The notes beneath the pieces were generated by a model. That model saw only the letters and a program-made list of their open reading frames with translations. It had not been told where the DNA came from and made no database searches. A stretch of 56,377 bases of DNA from Permianibacter sp046297695 (lineage in GTDB: Bacteria; Pseudomonadota; Gammaproteobacteria; Enterobacterales; Permianibacteraceae). Of this stretch, positions 43,591 to 52,171 are shown piece after piece; the first letter of the stretch is position 1; every line of letters begins with the position of its first letter. Location of the stretch: NCBI GenBank assembly GCA_046297695.1, contig JBKBHF010000024.1, positions 1-56,377 on the forward strand, written 5' to 3'. The translations under genes and the position numbers were made by a program.

Positions 43591-44604
43591 ATGGAACTGG
43601 AACAGATTTTGGCGCAAGGCCAGGCAGCAATTGCCGCGGTCACCGATTTGCCGACGCTTGAGCAGGTCAAGGCGCAATTTCTTGGCAAGAATGGCTCGCT
43701 GACGGCGGCGTTCAAACAGATGGGGGCGCTGTCGCCGGATGAGAAGAAAGCATTCGGTGCCAAAATCAACGTCGTCAAGACCGGTATCGAGCAAGCACTC
43801 GAAGCCAAGCGTACGGAAATCACCGAAAAAGCGATTGCCGACAAGCTCGCCCGTGAAACGGTCGACGTGACCTTGCCGGGTCGGCGCAATCAGCAAGGCG
43901 GTTTGCACCCAGTGACCCGCACGATGCGCCGCATCGACTCCTACTTTTCGCAGATCGGCTTCGGCGTCGCCGAAGGTCCGGAAGTGGAAGACGACTGGCA
44001 CAACTTCGGCGCGCTCAATATTCCGGATCATCACCCGGCCCGGGCGATGCACGATACGTTCTATTTTGATGCCACCCGCCTGCTGCGGACGCACACCTCG
44101 CCGGTGCAGGTGCGGGTAATGGAAAGCCAGCAGCCACCGATCCGGATCATTGCGCCGGGTCGCGTCTACCGCTGCGATTACGACGTGACCCATTCGCCGA
44201 TGTTCCATCAGGTCGAAGGCCTGCTCATTGACGAGAACACCACGTTCCAGGATTTGCGCGGCATTCTCGATGAGTTTCTGCGCAACTTCTTTGAAGCGGA
44301 TCTGCCGACCCGGTTCCGGCCATCGTACTTTCCGTTCACTGAACCGAGCGCGGAAGTCGATATTGGCTGTGTGATCTGCAACGCCAAAGGTTGCCGCGTC
44401 TGCAAACAAACCGGCTGGCTGGAAATTCTCGGTTGCGGCATGGTGCATCCGAACGTGCTGAAAGCCTGTGGCATCGACAGCGAGCGCTATACCGGCTTTG
44501 CCTTCGGTATGGGCGTCGAGCGACTGACCATGCTGCGTTATGGCGTCAACGATTTGCGCTTGTTCTTCGAGAACGATTTGCGGTTCCTGAAGCAGTTTGC
44601 CTGA
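43591..44604 (+). CDS. pheS: Phenylalanyl-tRNA synthetase alpha subunit
   Basis: PheS forms the catalytic half of the (alpha-beta)2 enzyme. The 337 residues have the coiled-coil N-terminus (1-85), then class II motif 1 TRTMRRIDSYFSQIGF, motif 2 VYRCDYDVTHSPMFHQVEGL and motif 3 GFAFGMGVERLTM. The cysteine-rich loop CVICNAKGCRVCKQTGW sits before the last strand. ATG 43591 with GAGGGG 6 bases upstream. Confidence 0.97.
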   Translation: MELEQILAQGQAAIAAVTDLPTLEQVKAQFLGKNGSLTAAFKQMGALSPDEKKAFGAKINVVKTGIEQALEAKRTEITEKAIADKLARETVDVTLPGRRNQQGGLHPVTRTMRRIDSYFSQIGFGVAEGPEVEDDWHNFGALNIPDHHPARAMHDTFYFDATRLLRTHTSPVQVRVMESQQPPIRIIAPGRVYRCDYDVTHSPMFHQVEGLLIDENTTFQDLRGILDEFLRNFFEADLPTRFRPSYFPFTEPSAEVDIGCVICNAKGCRVCKQTGWLEILGCGMVHPNVLKACGIDSERYTGFAFGMGVERLTMLRYGVNDLRLFFENDLRFLKQFA

Positions 44605-44613
44605 TGTTTTGTT

Positions 44614-44638
44614 CCCCTCTCCCTTGATGGGAGAGGGG
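44614..44638. repeat. Dispersed hairpin, CCCTCTCCC type
   Basis: CCCCTCTCCC (44614-44623) pairs with GGGAGAGGGG (44629-44638), followed by a degenerate copy GCGGGGAGAGGGTGA. A relative lies inside hsdM (54658-54682). It lies in the pheS-pheT gap. Confidence 0.85.
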
Positions 44639-44783
44639 GCGGGGAGAGGGTGAACCTCCCGTCCACGCCGTAGCCCACTATTGGCGCGAGCTGAAAGCTC
44701 ACCCTCTCCTCAATCCTCCTCCGTAAAAGGGGAGGCGGTTTTCATATGAGTAGCCTGCTTTGCGCATGACTCAAAGAAATTCT

Positions 44784-44806
44784 GGATTCCCGCCTGCGCG
44801 GGAATG
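44784..44806. repeat. Dispersed palindrome, GGATTCCCGC type
   Basis: ATTCCCGC (44786-44793) pairs with GCGGGAAT (44798-44805), loop CTGC. Variant of the element at 35013-35043, ending 21 bases before pheT. Confidence 0.8.
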
Positions 44807-44826
44807 ACGGTGAAGGGATAAAAAAC

Positions 44827-47199
44827 ATGAAAATCTCCGAACGCTGGTTGCGTGAGATGGTGAACCCGCCAGTCAGTCGCGATGAGCTGATCAAGCAGCT
44901 GACCATGGCGGGCCTCGAAATCGAGGGCGTGGAAGTGCTGAACGCCGGCATCGATCATATTGTGGTCGGTGAAGTGCTGACGGCTGAACAGCATCCGAAT
45001 GCCGACAAGCTGCGGGTCGCGACGGTCAATGTCGGCAAGGAAACGCTGCAGATCGTTTGCGGTGCCGCGAACTGTCGCCCGGGCATCAAGATCCCGGCTG
45101 CGCTGGTCGGCGCCAAGTTGCCCGGCGGTATGGAAATCAAGAACGCGAAACTGCGCGGCGTCGATTCCAGCGGCATGCTGTGCTCGGCCAAGGAGTTGGG
45201 GCTTGCCGAAGAGTCGAGCGGCCTGCTCGAACTGCCGCTTGATGCGCCGGTTGGCACTCCGATTGTCGATTACCTGCAGCTCGATGACGCGGTACTCGAA
45301 ATCAACCTGACGCCGAACCGCGGCGACTGCCTCGGCGCGCGCGGCATCGCCCGCGAGATAGCGGTATTGAACGAAATGGCGTTCAACCCGCCGGCGATTG
45401 CCGATGTGCCAGCCACAATTTCGGACAAGCCGTCGATTGAATTGCTGGCACCGGAAGCCTGCCCACGTTACTGCGGCCGCATCATCAAGGGCCTGAATAC
45501 CAAGGCCGCGACGCCGCTGTGGATGCAGGAAAAGCTGCGCCGCTCGGGCGTGCGTTCGATCAGCCTCGCGGTTGACGTGACCAACTACGTGATGCTTGAG
45601 CTTGGTCACCCGATGCATGCGTTTGACCTGAAAGAAATCAAAGGCGGCATCCGCGTGCGCATGGCCGGTGCCGGCGAAAAGCTGACGCTGCTCGACGGCC
45701 GCGAAGTGGAACTGACGCCGGAGACGCTGCTGATTGCCGACCACGAGCGGCCGATTGCGCTCGCCGGCATCATGGGCGGTGAGCATTCCGGCATTGCCGA
45801 TGGCAGCAGCGATGTGTTGCTCGAAAGCGCCTATTTCAATCCGATCAGCATAGCCGGTCGTGCCCGCAAATATGGCCTGCACACCGATGCCTCGCATCGT
45901 TACGAGCGCGGTGTCGATCCGACTCTGCAACGGCTTGCCATCGAGCGCGCGACTCAATTGCTGCTTGAACTCGGCGGCGGTCAGGCCGGCCCGGTGGTCG
46001 ATGCCAAAAGCGAGGCGCATCTGCCGAAGCCGGCGACGATTCATCTGCGCCGCGAACGCATTGCCCGTCTGCTGGGTTTCACGCTGCCGGATGCGCAGGT
46101 CGAAGGCATTCTCACGCGCCTCGGTCTGCAGCTGACGAAAGTGGCCGACGGCTGGAGCTGTGTCGCGCCGCTGCATCGCTTTGATATCAGCATCGAGGCC
46201 GATCTGATTGAAGAACTCGTCCGTGTGCACGGCTACGACAAGCTGGAAGCGCGCGTGCCGCATGCCGATTCGAAAATGGTCCGACTGCCGGAACACCGCG
46301 TGCTGGAAAACCGCCTGCGCGATCTGCTGGCCGACCGCGGCTACCAGGAAGTGGTGACCTTCACCTTCGTCGAACCGAAGCTGATGAAGACGCTGGAACC
46401 GCGCTTGGAACCGCTGGCGCTGCTGAACCCGATCACGCCGGAACTGGCGGTGATGCGCACCAACCTCTGGGCCGGTCTCGTCAATGCTGCCCAGTACAAC
46501 CTGAACCGGCAGATCAGCCGTTTGGCGCTGTTCGAGCTTGGCCTGCGTTTCGTGCCGGAATCGGGCGGACTGAATCAGGAGAAGGTCATCGCCGGCCTCA
46601 TCACCGGCGCCCGCGAGCCGCTGCAGTGGAACCACGGCAAAGAGGCTTTCGACTTCTATGACCTGAAGGGCGACATCGAGGCGCTGCTGGCCTTGGGTGG
46701 CGAACGCACCGTCGAGTTCCGGGTCGGCAGCCATCCGGCGCTGCATCCGGGCCAGACCGCCGAAGTGCTGGTCAACGGCAAGGCCATCGGCCTGCTCGGC
46801 GCCCTGCACCCGGAGAAGGTCAAGGCGCTGGACCTGCCGAGCGACGTCTTTGTGTTCGAACTGGCACTTGAGTCACTGTGTGATGGCATGGTGCCGCGCT
46901 ATCGTGAGCTGTCGCGCTTCCCCGGTGTCGGCCGTGATCTTGCCTTGGTGGTCGAGGAGAGCACGCCGGTAGAGGCCTTGCTGGCGGTTGTACGCGAGCA
47001 GGCAGGGGAGAGCCTCGAAGAGCTAAGGGTGTTTGACATCTATCGCGGCAAAGGTATTGATTTAGGTAGAAAATCTGTCGCCTTGGGCTTGATCTTCCGG
47101 CACCCTTCGCGCACTCTTACCGATACCGATGTCGCTGCGTTGATGGATTCCATCCTCGCCAACCTCAAGGCACGTTGCGGCGCCCAGTTGCGGGAATAG
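44827..47199 (+). CDS. pheT: Phenylalanyl-tRNA synthetase beta subunit
   Basis: PheT holds the editing site and tRNA-binding surfaces. In 790 residues: N-terminal tRNA-binding domain (40-150, HPNADKLRVATVNVG), B3/B4 editing domain (about 210-390), B5 (about 400-475), catalytic-like core and a C-terminal FDX-ACB domain (from about 695, RYRELSRFPGVGRDLALVV). ATG 44827. It is separated from pheS by 222 bp of repeats, longer than usual for the pair. Confidence 0.97.
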   Translation: MKISERWLREMVNPPVSRDELIKQLTMAGLEIEGVEVLNAGIDHIVVGEVLTAEQHPNADKLRVATVNVGKETLQIVCGAANCRPGIKIPAALVGAKLPGGMEIKNAKLRGVDSSGMLCSAKELGLAEESSGLLELPLDAPVGTPIVDYLQLDDAVLEINLTPNRGDCLGARGIAREIAVLNEMAFNPPAIADVPATISDKPSIELLAPEACPRYCGRIIKGLNTKAATPLWMQEKLRRSGVRSISLAVDVTNYVMLELGHPMHAFDLKEIKGGIRVRMAGAGEKLTLLDGREVELTPETLLIADHERPIALAGIMGGEHSGIADGSSDVLLESAYFNPISIAGRARKYGLHTDASHRYERGVDPTLQRLAIERATQLLLELGGGQAGPVVDAKSEAHLPKPATIHLRRERIARLLGFTLPDAQVEGILTRLGLQLTKVADGWSCVAPLHRFDISIEADLIEELVRVHGYDKLEARVPHADSKMVRLPEHRVLENRLRDLLADRGYQEVVTFTFVEPKLMKTLEPRLEPLALLNPITPELAVMRTNLWAGLVNAAQYNLNRQISRLALFELGLRFVPESGGLNQEKVIAGLITGAREPLQWNHGKEAFDFYDLKGDIEALLALGGERTVEFRVGSHPALHPGQTAEVLVNGKAIGLLGALHPEKVKALDLPSDVFVFELALESLCDGMVPRYRELSRFPGVGRDLALVVEESTPVEALLAVVREQAGESLEELRVFDIYRGKGIDLGRKSVALGLIFRHPSRTLTDTDVAALMDSILANLKARCGAQLRE

Positions 47200-47215
47200 G
47201 CAGAGAATCCACCTC

Positions 47216-47518
47216 ATGGCTCTCACCAAGGCCGAGATGGCCGAGCGTTTGTATGAAGAGCTCGGCCTCAATAAACGCGAAGCCAAAGAGCTCGTCGAAG
47301 CCTTCTTCGAAGAGCTCCGGGGCGCGCTTGAGCGCGGCGAGCAAGTAAAGCTCTCCGGCTTCGGCAACTTCGAATTGCGCGACAAAAACCAGCGGCCGGG
47401 GCGTAACCCGAAAACCGGTCGGGAAATTCCCATCAGCGCCCGCCGGGTTGTGACGTTTCGGCCTGGGCAGAAGCTCAAGGCCCGAGTAGAAGCGTATGCT
47501 GGAAGCGAGCAACAATAA
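47216..47518 (+). CDS. ihfA: Integration host factor alpha subunit
   Basis: IHF bends DNA by about 160 degrees and works with IhfB. The 100-residue protein has the dimer core MALTKAEMAERLYEELGLNK and the beta-arm RPGRNPKTGREIPISARR with the intercalating Pro. It starts 17 bases after pheT and overlaps the next gene by 23 bases. Confidence 0.97.
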   Translation: MALTKAEMAERLYEELGLNKREAKELVEAFFEELRGALERGEQVKLSGFGNFELRDKNQRPGRNPKTGREIPISARRVVTFRPGQKLKARVEAYAGSEQQ

Positions 47519-47849
47519 CGAATTCCTGCCCATCCCGGCCAAGCGCTACTTCACCATCGGTGAGGTCGCTGAGCTGTGCCTGGTCAAGCCGCATGTGCTC
47601 CGTTACTGGGAGCAGGAATTCCCGCAGCTCAGCCCAGTCAAGCGCCGCGGCAACCGCCGTTACTATCAGCGCGAAGACGTGGTGCTCATCCGCCAAATTC
47701 GCTCGCTGCTGTACGAGCAGGGCTACACCATCGGCGGCGCCCGCCAGCAACTGACCAATGAAAAAGCCGGCGACGACAAATCCGAAGCCGATACCATCCA
47801 GCGCCTGATCGAAGATCTCGAACAGCTGCTGATCATCCTGAAAAAATAA
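47496..47849 (+). CDS. MerR-family transcriptional regulator
   Basis: A 117-residue regulator with a MerR winged helix (17-85, YFTIGEVAELCLVKPHVLRYWE, RRGNRRYYQREDVVLIRQI) and a short coiled coil (95-115) with no cysteine-based metal site. This type stands after ihfA throughout the gammaproteobacteria, but its ligand is unknown. ATG 47496 lies inside ihfA in another frame. Confidence 0.93.
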   Translation: MLEASNNNEFLPIPAKRYFTIGEVAELCLVKPHVLRYWEQEFPQLSPVKRRGNRRYYQREDVVLIRQIRSLLYEQGYTIGGARQQLTNEKAGDDKSEADTIQRLIEDLEQLLIILKK

Positions 47850-47859
47850 CCAGCAGATC

Positions 47860-47882
47860 CCCCTCCTTTCCTAGGAGGGGGC
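47860..47882. repeat. Dispersed hairpin, CCCCCTCCTT type
   Basis: CCCCCTCCT (47860-47868) pairs with AGGAGGGGG (47874-47882). Ten bases after the merR stop. Confidence 0.8.
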
Positions 47883-48000
47883 AAGGGGTGGTTGCGGAGG
47901 TCGATGCCGCGGTTATCCATTCGTCCTCCGAATCTGCTCACAAAATCATCAGCCGCCCCAAGCCCGTCGAAGGGCAATCGAAACGCTCCGTAATCCCAAG

Positions 48001-48029
48001 CTGACCCCGCCTGACAAATCCGCTATCAT
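48001..48029 (+). promoter_or_regulatory. Promoter of tRNA-Pro
   Basis: CTGACC (48001-48006), 17-bp spacer, TATCAT (48024-48029), about 40 bases before the mature tRNA. A GCGCG/CCTCGGGG discriminator-like G+C stretch follows. Confidence 0.6.
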
Positions 48030-48068
48030 GCGCGTCCGCTTTTGCGCCCTCGGGGCGTAACAGCGATT

Positions 48069-48145
48069 CGGGGTGTAGCGCAGCCTGGTAGCGCACTTGC
48101 ATGGGGTGCAAGTGGTCGTGGGTTCGAATCCCGCCACCCCGACCA
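48069..48145 (+). tRNA. tRNA-Pro, anticodon GGG
   Basis: A complete 77-nt cloverleaf: acceptor CGGGGTG/CACCCCG, D arm GCGC-AGCCTGGTA-GCGC, anticodon arm CTTGC-ATGGGGT-GCAAG (GGG at loop positions 34-36, reads CCC/CCU), T arm GTGGG-TTCGAAT-CCCGC, and an encoded CCA. It follows ihfA-merR as in Pseudomonas. A restriction island begins right after it. Confidence 0.97.
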
Positions 48146-48174
48146 ATTAAATCAACTACTTAGAAGAACAAAGG

Positions 48175-48198
48175 GCCGACGCTAAGTCGGCTTTTTTT
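48175..48198 (+). terminator. Terminator after tRNA-Pro
   Basis: GCCGAC (48175-48180) pairs with GTCGGC (48186-48191), then seven T. Confidence 0.9.
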
Positions 48199-48576
48199 AT
48201 TGGCGGTACGGTTTGCGGTACGGTCGGCGCAAGCGGTAGAAATTTTCACCAGTGCGTGCGAGCAGCCGTTGTTTTTCCCCTGCGCCGTTAGTATCCACGG
48301 CGTCACCATCCTGATTCCCGCGCAACCACTTTGGCGATGTTGCGCGAATCATTCTGCATTGCAGCAGCGAAGCTTTCGCGCAAACAAATTGCAGAGGTCT
48401 CGAAGCTCGCGGGCGCCTGCGGGTAGCCAAACCGATCTCGGTCCCTTATTCTCCAAAACAATCCGCGCGCCGCAGATTGGCATGCTGCACTGCATCGCCA
48501 ACGCGGGAACAGAACAGGTTGTCGGCTTGCAGCAACGGATGTAATCGCTGCCAGCCAGAAGTTCCATGAGGGAACC
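48199..48576 (+). other. 378-bp leader of the restriction island
   Basis: No gene I can support. GCGGTACGGT occurs twice (48202-48211 and 48215-48224). Open frames on both strands look like chance. The end is probably the hsdR promoter and leader; GAGGGAACC stands just before the hsdR ATG. Confidence 0.5.
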
Positions 48577-51500
48577 ATGACGCACGCGAGTAACTTCGCA
48601 TTCTTGAAGGAACACGACCCGGTGTTCTTTCAGTTGGCGGCCACCGCCGAGCAAGTGTTTGCCAGCGATCCCAATACCACGCTGATCAAGCTGCGCCAGC
48701 TTGGCGAAGCGTTGGCGCAAGATTTGGCAGCGCGCGCTGGTATTGAGGTAACCGAGCAAACCAACCAGCTGGAGTTGCTATCTCGTTTGGACCGAGAGCT
48801 TCGTCTGGATCCGACCATTCGCAGTTTGTTCCATACCTTGCGAGTCGAGGGCAATCGTGCGACCCACCAGTTTCAAACGCGCCACAAGGAGGCAATGGAC
48901 GGCCTGAAAGTCGCGCGTGCCTTGGCGGTTTGGTATCACCAGTCATTCGGTAAGCAGGGCGCTTCGTTCAAAGCTGGGCCATTTTTGCCGCCCGAAGACC
49001 CCAGTGAACAGTTGCAACAGCTGCAACAGCAGATTGAGCGACTGAAAGCAGAACTGGGTAATACCCAGCAAGCATTGCAATCAAGTCAGGAACTGGCCGA
49101 CCTGGTCGCCAACGAAAAAGAGCAGTTCGCCGTTCTTGCTGAGCAGATGGATGCCGAAGCGCGCATCTTCAAATCGCAGGCGAAGCAGAACGAGTCAGCG
49201 CTGGAACTGGCTCGGCAGGAATTTGACGAGCGCTTGAAGGCGCTTCAGCAGCGCCTGGATGAAGCCGAGCGCCAGCAAACGCGTAGCCGTACCCAACAAG
49301 CGAGCTCCCAACTGGTTCTGGATGAGGAACTCACTCGCATTCTCATCGACCAGCAGTTGGTGGATGCTGGCTGGGAAGCGGATACCCAGAAACTGGATTA
49401 TCAAAAGGGCAGTCGGCCGGAGAAAGGGAAGAATCGCGCCATTGCCGAATGGCCCTCTCAAGGCGCGCAGAAAGCAGACTATGTGTTGTTTGCAGGGCTG
49501 ACACCCATTGGGGTCGTGGAAGCCAAGCGTGAGAACGTCAATGTCGCCGGCAAGATCGACCAAGCCGAACGCTATTCCCGTGGCCTGAAAATATCCGACG
49601 AGCTGTCGCCGGCCTGGATCATGGCCGGCCAATCCGGGCCGTGGCCAGACGGGCAGGGTGGCCATTTTCAGGTACCGTTTGTCTATTCCTGCAATGGGCG
49701 GCCGTTCGTGCAGCAATTGGCCGAAAGCAGCGGCACCTGGTTCCGCGACGTGCGCTCGCCCGCCAACACCAAGCGCGCGTTGATGGATTTCCATTCGCCA
49801 GCCGGGCTGCTGGATCAGCTGAAGCGCAGCAAGGAGTTGGCTGAAGTCAAACTCAAGCAGGAAGGGTTTGGGTACCTGCGCCTGCGCGACTATCAAATCA
49901 AAGCAATCCAGGCTGTAGAAGCCGCGCTGGCCCAAAATCAAAGCCGTTGCCTGCTTGCAATGGCGACCGGTACCGGCAAAACCCAAACCATCATCGGCCT
50001 GATGTACCGTTTTCTGAAAGCGGAACGTTTCCGGCGTATTTTGTTCCTGGTGGATCGTTCTGCGTTGGGCACGCAGGCCACGGACAAATTCGCTGAAGTC
50101 ACGCTCGAGCAAAACCTGCCGCTTTCCAAGCTCTACAACGTCGCACAAATGGGAGATATGGCGGCCGAAGCAGAAACGCGTATCCAAGTCGCGACCGTGC
50201 AAGCGATGGTCCGCCGAGTGTTCCAGTCGGACCGGCCTTTCCCTGTCGATGAATACGACTGCATCATCGTGGACGAAGCGCACCGTGGCTACACGCTCGA
50301 TCAGGAAATGACCGAAGGTGAATTGGCCCTGCGCGATCAGGCGCAATACTTGTCGGCCTACCGGCGCGTGCTGGATTATTTTGACGCCATCAAAATCGGC
50401 CTCACTGCCACGCCAGCCAAACATACCAGCGAGATTTTCGGCAAACCGGTATACACCTATTCCTATCGCGAAGCGGTGGCGGATGACTGGCTCATCGACC
50501 ACGAGCCGCCCATCCGGTACCAGACGTTACTGAGTCAGAACGGCATCACGTTTGAAAAAGGCGAGAAAGTTCAAGCCATCAATACCGCGACCGGTGAGGT
50601 CGAAACGGCAGAGCTGGAAGATGAACTGAGTTTCGAAGTCGAATCATTCAACCGGCGCGTCATCAACGAAAACTTCAACCGCGTCATCTGCAAAGCCCTG
50701 GCAGATGAGCTTGACCCGTTCGGAAAAGAGAAAACGCTGATCTTCTGCGCGACCGATCTGCATGCCGACATGGTCAAGCGTCTGTTGGATGAAGCCTTCG
50801 CAGAAAAATACGGCGACCAGTACAACGAAGCGGCGGTTCGCAAAATCACCGGCGCGTCCGACAAGGTCGATCAGCTGATCAAGCGCTACAAAAACGAGCA
50901 TCTGCCAAGTATCGGCATTACCGTCGATCTGTTGACCACCGGCATCGACGTGCCGGCCATTTGCCATTTGGTTTTTATGCGCCGGGTTCGCTCTCGCATC
51001 TTGTACGAGCAAATGATCGGTCGTGCCACCCGCCGTTGTGACGACATTGGTAAGACCGTATTCAAGATCTACGATCCGGTGGATATCTACGCCGCGCTCG
51101 AAGACGTCAACACCATGAAGCCGCTGGTCAAGAACCCGGATATCGGTATTGACCAACTGTGTGGTGAGCTGCTGAACCCTGCCAGTTACACCGTACCCGG
51201 CGAGAGCAAAACCACAACCCATGCCGATGATGTATTGGCCCAACTCAGCCAGAAAATCATGCGGGTGATGCGCAAGGCCGACAACCGCGCCGAAAAGAAC
51301 CCGCAACTCAAACAACGGCTCGGTGAGCTCGAGCAACTCTGGGGTGTGCCACCGGCCAAGCTGCATCAGCATTTGCACCAGATGGGGCCGCAGGCAGCAG
51401 CCGACTTCATCCGTCAGCAGCGCCAGCTGGTGCAACAGATTCAAGAAGTTCAGCAGATCTTGGGCTCAGACTATCGACCGGTAATTTCCGAGCACGAAGA

Positions 51501-52044
51501 CGAACTGAAAGTCCGCGAGCAAAGCTACGGCAAGTTCGGCCGGCCGGAAGACTACCTCGATGGCTTCAGCCGTTTCATCAAAGAGCAGCTGAACCAATCG
51601 GCGGCGTTGGCAGCGGTGGTCAATAAACCGCGCGACCTCACCCGCGCCCAACTCAAAGAAGTGAAGCTGTTGCTTGATGGTGCCGGTTTTACTGCCGTTG
51701 GTTTGCAAAGTGCGTGGCGCAACCGCACCAACCAGGATATTGCCGCCAGCATCATCGGCTACATCCGTCAGGCCGCGCTCGGTGAAGCGCTCATCCCGTT
51801 CGAGCAACGGGTTGCCACCGCCATGCAGCGCATATACAGCCTCGCCAACTGGACCCCGGTTCAGCGCCGCTGGCTGGACCGGCTTGCCAAGCAGTTGGTG
51901 CATGAAGTCGTAATCGACCCCGCATTCGTCAACGAGGCCTTCCGCGGCGACGGTGGCGCCGCCCAGCTGGACAAGCACCTCGGCGGCAAGCTCGACACCG
52001 TTCTTTCCAGCCTGGCGGAGTCCCTATGGAACCAGTCCGCCTGA
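48577..52044 (+). CDS. hsdR: Type I restriction enzyme, HsdR subunit
   Basis: HsdR is the motor and nuclease of the type I enzyme. The 1155 residues resemble EcoKI HsdR (family IA) from end to end: an N-terminal DUF4145-like domain (SNFAFLKEHD, NTTLIKLRQLGEALAQ), a coiled coil (about 140-245), the PD-ExK nuclease (KADYVLFAG, VVEAKRENV about 313-320), then SF2 helicase motifs: Walker A MATGTGKTQT (about 462), DEAH in IVDEAHRGY (about 565), LTATP, and motif VI QMIGRATRRC. A C-terminal helical domain binds HsdM. ATG 48577 with GAGGGAACC. First gene of the island. Confidence 0.96.
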   Translation: MTHASNFAFLKEHDPVFFQLAATAEQVFASDPNTTLIKLRQLGEALAQDLAARAGIEVTEQTNQLELLSRLDRELRLDPTIRSLFHTLRVEGNRATHQFQTRHKEAMDGLKVARALAVWYHQSFGKQGASFKAGPFLPPEDPSEQLQQLQQQIERLKAELGNTQQALQSSQELADLVANEKEQFAVLAEQMDAEARIFKSQAKQNESALELARQEFDERLKALQQRLDEAERQQTRSRTQQASSQLVLDEELTRILIDQQLVDAGWEADTQKLDYQKGSRPEKGKNRAIAEWPSQGAQKADYVLFAGLTPIGVVEAKRENVNVAGKIDQAERYSRGLKISDELSPAWIMAGQSGPWPDGQGGHFQVPFVYSCNGRPFVQQLAESSGTWFRDVRSPANTKRALMDFHSPAGLLDQLKRSKELAEVKLKQEGFGYLRLRDYQIKAIQAVEAALAQNQSRCLLAMATGTGKTQTIIGLMYRFLKAERFRRILFLVDRSALGTQATDKFAEVTLEQNLPLSKLYNVAQMGDMAAEAETRIQVATVQAMVRRVFQSDRPFPVDEYDCIIVDEAHRGYTLDQEMTEGELALRDQAQYLSAYRRVLDYFDAIKIGLTATPAKHTSEIFGKPVYTYSYREAVADDWLIDHEPPIRYQTLLSQNGITFEKGEKVQAINTATGEVETAELEDELSFEVESFNRRVINENFNRVICKALADELDPFGKEKTLIFCATDLHADMVKRLLDEAFAEKYGDQYNEAAVRKITGASDKVDQLIKRYKNEHLPSIGITVDLLTTGIDVPAICHLVFMRRVRSRILYEQMIGRATRRCDDIGKTVFKIYDPVDIYAALEDVNTMKPLVKNPDIGIDQLCGELLNPASYTVPGESKTTTHADDVLAQLSQKIMRVMRKADNRAEKNPQLKQRLGELEQLWGVPPAKLHQHLHQMGPQAAADFIRQQRQLVQQIQEVQQILGSDYRPVISEHEDELKVREQSYGKFGRPEDYLDGFSRFIKEQLNQSAALAAVVNKPRDLTRAQLKEVKLLLDGAGFTAVGLQSAWRNRTNQDIAASIIGYIRQAALGEALIPFEQRVATAMQRIYSLANWTPVQRRWLDRLAKQLVHEVVIDPAFVNEAFRGDGGAAQLDKHLGGKLDTVLSSLAESLWNQSA

Positions 52045-52070
52045 CCGGCCCCAACCAAAACGCTAGGCGA

Positions 52071-52133
52071 TGAGCCGAATAGCCCTTACAATCGGCTCAT
52101 CAAGTGAGCCAAATAGACCGCCTATTCGGCTCA
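52071..52133. promoter_or_regulatory. Two 29-bp palindromic operators ahead of fic
   Basis: TGAGCCGAATAG (52071-52082) - 5 bp - ACAATCGGCTCA (52088-52099), then TGAGCCAAATAG (52105-52116) - 5 bp - CTATTCGGCTCA (52122-52133). Both have the architecture 12-5-12 and repeat with a 34-bp period. The second is palindromic at 11 of 12 arm positions. They lie 27 bases after hsdR and end 38 bases before the likely fic start, so they look like tandem operators for a dimeric regulator. Confidence 0.8.
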
Positions 52134-52171
52134 TTGCCCCGACAACGCCATTTGGAAGAGACCTTTCGCCC

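Noticed and set aside
48200..48544. 114-codon frame in the island leader, and the minus-strand frame 48349-48759
   Set aside because: No ribosome site, no family similarity I can see, and the minus frame enters hsdR. Treated as chance.
48199..48576. Phage-type integrase expected next to tRNA-Pro
   Set aside because: No tyrosine-recombinase motif in any frame of this stretch. If an integrase exists it lies beyond the right edge.
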